A DNA stretch of 64,000 bases. Origin: Anaerocolumna cellulosilytica. GTDB lineage: Bacteria; Bacillota; Clostridia; Lachnospirales; Lachnospiraceae. Of the stretch, positions 60,412 through 64,000 are shown piece after piece. The first letter of the stretch is position 1; each line of letters starts with the position of its first letter. The position numbers were made by a program, and so were the translations under genes. Where the stretch lies: NCBI RefSeq assembly GCF_014218335.1, contig NZ_AP023367.1, positions 3,101,501 to 3,165,500 of the forward strand, read 5' to 3'. The notes below the pieces were generated by a model that was not told the DNA's origin, did not search any database, and saw nothing but the letters and a program-made list of their open reading frames with translations.

Positions 60412-61806
60412 TTAATAAATTACAGCCTGCTCCACTGCAGTGTTACCATCCAGGGCTATATTATCATATACCGATAATCCATAGTCTGTACCTTTCTTTA
60501 TGATACAGTACTCCTCATTACTATAAAGTATTTCAATTCGTCTGAATATAGCATAGCCCTTATTGACATTAAATGTGCCTTCTAAAGTCTTTTTCTCCAA
60601 TAGCTGATATCGATCTTCAGAATCATTTTTTATTATCCAGTCACCAGTTTCAAACAAACGCCCATCCACGTAACCATATTCTTCGTCACTATAATAAATA
60701 TCCGTGGGTATAAACTCCGTACTAATTTGTTCTTTTCCATCTTTCACAGTAATGGCTTCTCGGTTTAAGCCGTTACTGCCTGAATTGCCACCTTTCGTAA
60801 AATACTCTAATGGCACCAGATAAAATTCTTTGTCTACAATAGAGCTCACTGGAATTTTTAAGCCTACAGCCGAATTAACTGATATTTCTACTGAAATAAA
60901 TCTCTGATTCATATAATAATTCATATACTTGTCCAACGACAGCATGCCATAGTATTCAGACCCCTTCTTTGATAAAGTAATTGGAACATTAGCTGAAAGC
61001 CCATCATCAGAGAAAGTTATTTTAACAGTATCTTTATCCTTTAATTTATTATACTGCTCTTCATTCAATAGGAGCAGTATATTCCATTTATCACTTGTTA
61101 TTATCTTATAAACCGGGCTTTTATTCTCAATCAAATCCATTGTTCTTAACTGAGTTTTTGAATAATTCTCTGTATTAAAATTCTCAGCTGTTGTATTGTC
61201 TATGGATAAATCCTCATAATTATCCATCGTATATGTAATAATTCCGCTGGAAGAAGATTTTACCACTTTTAAGGTACTGCCTTCTGCATTCTCAGCCAAC
61301 ACATTTTGTAAATTAGTAAGCATATTATCATTTATTACCTGCAAAATTGAACTTTCCAGCTCTGACTTTAATTGATATGCTTTTGTAAAATTTCCATTTT
61401 CATAACTTTTATGAAAATCTCTAATTTCATTCTTTATACTGCTGGTCTCGTCATCAGATATTGATAAACTTTCTTCCGTGCTGCTGATTAAATCATAAGA
61501 ATTCTTATTAGCATCTACGGAATAGACTGTTGAATTTTTCGATACACGTTCACCATCTCGGTGATAATAGTTAATATATCCGGCAGTATCTGTGTAAATT
61601 ACTTTTTCTTTTCTAAATATTAATCCTTGGAAGACAAAGTCATCTGCTGTTGTGCCTTCTTTCACCTCATATATAGTTAAGTGTTCTTTTGTAAAAAACA
61701 TGAAAACACTAATAAGCACGTATACAAAAACAATTAAAAACACAATTACACCAATGTTTACGGTCTTCCGTCTCCGATATTTGGTGACTTTTGTATTTGA
61801 ACTCAA
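60412..61806 (-). CDS. HlyD-like membrane protein of the division cluster
   Basis: 464 residues: basic N-terminus, one TM segment at about 17-38 (VNIGVIVFLIVFVYVLISVFMFF), then a HlyD/RND-adaptor-like region (GTTADDFVFQGLIFRKEKVIYTDTAGYINYYHRDGERVSKNSTVY resembles a split biotinyl-lipoyl hybrid). Clostridia carry this protein just before yggS-sepF; function unknown. TTG start at 61806, eight nt behind AGGAGG. Confidence 0.8.
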   Translation of the reverse strand: MSSNTKVTKYRRRKTVNIGVIVFLIVFVYVLISVFMFFTKEHLTIYEVKEGTTADDFVFQGLIFRKEKVIYTDTAGYINYYHRDGERVSKNSTVYSVDANKNSYDLISSTEESLSISDDETSSIKNEIRDFHKSYENGNFTKAYQLKSELESSILQVINDNMLTNLQNVLAENAEGSTLKVVKSSSSGIITYTMDNYEDLSIDNTTAENFNTENYSKTQLRTMDLIENKSPVYKIITSDKWNILLLLNEEQYNKLKDKDTVKITFSDDGLSANVPITLSKKGSEYYGMLSLDKYMNYYMNQRFISVEISVNSAVGLKIPVSSIVDKEFYLVPLEYFTKGGNSGSNGLNREAITVKDGKEQISTEFIPTDIYYSDEEYGYVDGRLFETGDWIIKNDSEDRYQLLEKKTLEGTFNVNKGYAIFRRIEILYSNEEYCIIKKGTDYGLSVYDNIALDGNTAVEQAVIY

Positions 61807-61956
61807 TCAATCAGCCTCCTTTATATTTCTACTCTATTATACTTATAAATGAAAAATAAGAAAAGCCCTAATCGTAGTTTTTTGCAAAAACCTCTTTAGG
61901 AATATTAAGAATATATTTGGTAACAATATTTTATGTAACAAAAAGGAGGTAACAAA

Positions 61957-62154
61957 TTGAAAACAGTAGATTATATAGCTCTATGTTTAGTCATCATCGG
62001 AGCCATTAATTGGGGACTAATCGGATTTTTAGGATTTGATTTAGTCCGTGTGATCTTTGGTGATATGACCATTGTTTCCAGAATTATTTACGCATTAGTT
62101 GGTATTGCCGGTTTATATGCATTAAGCTATTTTGGAAGGCTGCGTAGCGAATAA
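61957..62154 (+). CDS. DUF378 membrane protein
   Basis: 65 residues, two TM segments, with the family sequence ALCLVIIGAINWGLIGFLGFDLVRVIFG. TTG start directly behind AAGGAGGTAACAAA. Function unknown; monocistronic, ended by the terminator at 62177-62221. Confidence 0.88.
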   Translation: MKTVDYIALCLVIIGAINWGLIGFLGFDLVRVIFGDMTIVSRIIYALVGIAGLYALSYFGRLRSE

Positions 62155-62176
62155 ACACATCCATTTTAAAACCGGC

Positions 62177-62221
62177 AACATATAAACAGCGGCATTATGA
62201 ATATGCCGCTGTTTATATGTT
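62177..62221 (+). terminator. Terminator after the DUF378 gene
   Basis: 19-bp perfect stem (AACATATAAACAGCGGCAT and its complement), 7-nt loop, between the DUF378 gene (+) and the convergent P-loop gene (-). May serve both. Confidence 0.8.
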
Positions 62222-62267
62222 AAAATATTACTATCACTTTTTGACAACTATAGCATTAAATTATAGA

Positions 62268-62687
62268 CTATAATGAAACAATAACATCTTTCCTAACAAT
62301 TTCAGGTAACTCATCTTTGTTCAGTGATATACTAATAACAAAGTCTACCTGATATAATTCTGATATTCGTTTTAATTTCTCAAGGATTAAGGAGATATTA
62401 GGTCCTTCGGTAAGTGCTATACTGAGGAAACTATCAAGGAAAACCACCTCTAAATCGTGATCCTGCGAGACCAATCCACATATGAAACCAATAAATTCAC
62501 TGTAGTTCTCAATGCAATAATCCTTCACATTGATTAATCTTATCCTGTTGCTTAACTCATACATGTGTTTATTGTTTTTGTCAAGATAAACAATACTACC
62601 TTTTGCTGTTTGGGACACATGATTTGCTTTTTCAATCAGTACCTTTGTCTTACCCTTACCTTTTTCGCCTGCAATAATCTGTATCAT
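62268..62687 (-). CDS. Small P-loop protein of unknown function
   Basis: 139 residues; Walker A GEKGKGKTKVL (7-17) and a Walker B-like LEVVFLDSFLS (about 79-89). Too small for a full RecA or ABC ATPase; resembles small clostridial P-loop proteins next to division or cell-wall genes that I cannot name further. GGAGGAG site before the ATG. Confidence 0.75.
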   Translation of the reverse strand: MIQIIAGEKGKGKTKVLIEKANHVSQTAKGSIVYLDKNNKHMYELSNRIRLINVKDYCIENYSEFIGFICGLVSQDHDLEVVFLDSFLSIALTEGPNISLILEKLKRISELYQVDFVISISLNKDELPEIVRKDVIVSL

Positions 62688-62800
62688 TATATCTCCTCCT
62701 TAAGATGTGTACATTTTTGGGTGATATGCATGAATTATTGACTAATATATATTAATTATAGTATATTATCACTCAAAAAACAACCAAAATATAGAAATAT

Positions 62801-63760
62801 TTATGGAATCATCTCAAGTAAACGTGTCATTTGCGAAAAAAGACTGTCCCCATTCTCTGCCTGAAGTATTAATGATATATATTCTTTATCCTTATTGTCT
62901 TTACTATATAAAATAAGACAATTTCCGGCTTTACTGGTGGTACCCGTTTTACCTCCCACTACTGTAATGCCTTCTGGCGATTTTTCGGTATTCTTTAAAT
63001 ATCTGTTTGTCGTGAGAAAATTTTTAACTTGCTCTTGACCGTTAGAATCTGTATAATTTAAAGTAACATCTGTAGTGTTAATTATCTTGACGAATTCGTC
63101 ATATTGAATCAGTTCATTAAATATCAAATATAAATCATAAGCTGTTGTATAATGATTATCATTATGTAGCCCATGAGAGTTTACGAAATTAGAATGCACT
63201 GCTCCAACATTTTTAGCAGCTTCATTCATTAATTTGGCAAAAGCTTCTTCACTTCCTGCAACATGTTCCGCTATTGCTATTCCAGCATCGTTCCCTGAAT
63301 AAATCAAAAAGCTGTCAAGTAAATCGCCCAGTTTAATCTTATCACCTTCTTTGAAACCGCATAATTTAGCACCGCTTTCAGTAATATGAGAAGCATTATA
63401 GCTAACAGTAACAGTATCATTAAGATTTGCTTTTTGTAAGACTACCAGTGCTGTAATGATTTTAGTCAGACTTGCTGGATACATTCTTTCATACACATTA
63501 TTGGCATAAACTACCGTATCATCAGTTGCATTAACAATTAGGGCTGAAGTTGCTGACACAGCTGTATCAGACATATGGTTTAATTCATCCGGTATAATAG
63601 TCAAGTCACTGGCAAATAAATTTGCAGTTTCAACACCGGCCTGTATATCAAATCCGGCTAAACTATCTGCTTCATTATATGGCACTAATATCTGTTTTGA
63701 ATTAGAGCAGCCTGTTAAGAATGTAAGTGACAATACGGCTATCATTATCTTTTTATTCAT
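62801..63760 (-). CDS. D-alanyl-D-alanine carboxypeptidase lipoprotein
   Basis: Second PBP5-type D,D-carboxypeptidase in the window, about 319 residues. MNKKIMIAVLSLTFLTGC is a lipoprotein signal with LTGC lipobox, so it is membrane-tethered outside. Motifs SLTK (about 97), SGN (about 158), KTG (about 272 in KTGTTSKAG). The PBP5 C-terminal domain of the 34.5-kb paralogue is absent. The frame opens at 63841, and an ATG at 63817 has the better AGGAAAGGAC site; the 63760 start was chosen for its signal peptide. Confidence 0.88.
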   Translation of the reverse strand: MNKKIMIAVLSLTFLTGCSNSKQILVPYNEADSLAGFDIQAGVETANLFASDLTIIPDELNHMSDTAVSATSALIVNATDDTVVYANNVYERMYPASLTKIITALVVLQKANLNDTVTVSYNASHITESGAKLCGFKEGDKIKLGDLLDSFLIYSGNDAGIAIAEHVAGSEEAFAKLMNEAAKNVGAVHSNFVNSHGLHNDNHYTTAYDLYLIFNELIQYDEFVKIINTTDVTLNYTDSNGQEQVKNFLTTNRYLKNTEKSPEGITVVGGKTGTTSKAGNCLILYSKDNKDKEYISLILQAENGDSLFSQMTRLLEMIP

Positions 63761-63932
63761 ATTATAGCAATGGCCTTTCCGATTAAAAATATGATGCATT
63801 TTCAATCTAATCCCCATGTCCTTTCCTATACCTGCAATCATTTGACCACAGGCACAACGTGTAATTAAAATATTATTTTCAAACTACACTTTTAGAACAA
63901 CTCACTAATTAATATGAGTCATTCTGGAAAGC

Positions 63933-64000
63933 TTACGCTTTGAATATCTCGCGCCAATCCAAATCACCACGATCCAAAGCTTTAATTAGCAGCTCAGCGG
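63933..64000 (-). CDS. 3' end of an unrecognised gene
   Basis: The last 22 codons before a TAA at 63933-63935 read AELLIKALDRGDLDWREIFKA. No in-frame stop interrupts it to the window edge. Too short to assign. Its codons are somewhat richer in G and C than neighbouring genes. Confidence 0.45.
   Translation of the reverse strand, partial: AELLIKALDRGDLDWREIFKA

Overview
The window reads as chromosome of an anaerobic, low-GC, spore-forming-type Firmicute, most likely a Lachnospiraceae (Clostridium cluster XIVa) relative. Reasons: strong AGGAGG ribosome sites with frequent TTG/GTG starts, consensus sigma-A promoters, an assimilatory-type anaerobic sulfite reductase (asrABC), a bacterial microcompartment locus, a SepF/YlmH/DivIVA division cluster, and a 1462-residue acyl-CoA dehydratase activase. 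I saw no tRNA, rRNA, CRISPR array or insertion sequence.

Layout. 1-6.96 kb: leftward ethanolamine-utilisation operon eutS-eutP-eutV-eutW-eutA-eutB-eutC (eutC cut by the left edge). EutW/EutV is a histidine kinase plus ANTAR antiterminator pair. Three leaders (before eutS, before eutA and before the iron alcohol dehydrogenase at 9.4-10.5 kb) carry the same arrangement of two small hairpins, the second overlapping an intrinsic terminator, so the alcohol dehydrogenase, and perhaps the chemoreceptor downstream of it, appear to belong to the EutVW regulon. 10.9-17 kb: single genes (truncated AlaX-type editing protein, GH18 with an apparent ATA start, YfbK-type vWA lipoprotein, TIGR04076 protein, AraC regulator). 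17.3-21.7 kb: leftward radical SAM / DUF2344 / RNase G / YbaK cluster. 22.4-29.5 kb: folT under a THF riboswitch with a visible Shine-Dalgarno sequestering helix, tyrS, a zinc-ribbon membrane protein, a SWIM/SNF2 helicase. 29.9-34.3 kb: Crp-family regulator, asrA-asrB-asrC and an FNT channel that is probably the hydrosulfide channel. 34.5-39.9 kb: PBP5-type carboxypeptidase, Ca2+/Mn2+-type P-ATPase with a 226-nt attenuated leader, asparaginase.

40.1-44.6 kb: a vanG-type D-Ala-D-Ser operon (ligase, VanXY-like peptidase, membrane serine racemase VanT) preceded by four 11-bp direct repeats of the kind PhoB/VanR-family regulators bind; no vanRS is in the window. 44.6-51.7 kb: the giant activase, an OGG-type glycosylase, non-phosphorylating GAPDH. 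51.9-54.3 kb: an accessory-looking stretch with an orphan BlaI/MecI repressor, 63-bp tandem repeats and a DUF4143-type ATPase. 54.4-61.8 kb: leftward cell-division/wall cluster (HlyD-like, YggS, SepF, YggT, YlmH, DivIVA, AroB, LspA, RluD). 62-64 kb: DUF378 protein, small P-loop protein, second D,D-carboxypeptidase, and the 3' tip of one more gene.

The least explained signals are RNA-level. (1) A module of two hairpins followed by a GGGAG ribosome site is tandemly repeated before both vanT and blaI. (2) A roughly 100-bp leader element with conserved stems lies before two unrelated genes (22.4 kb and 34.3 kb). (3) A 91-nt element of three nested stems lies at 29.7 kb. All assignments are from reading sequence only; no searches were run.
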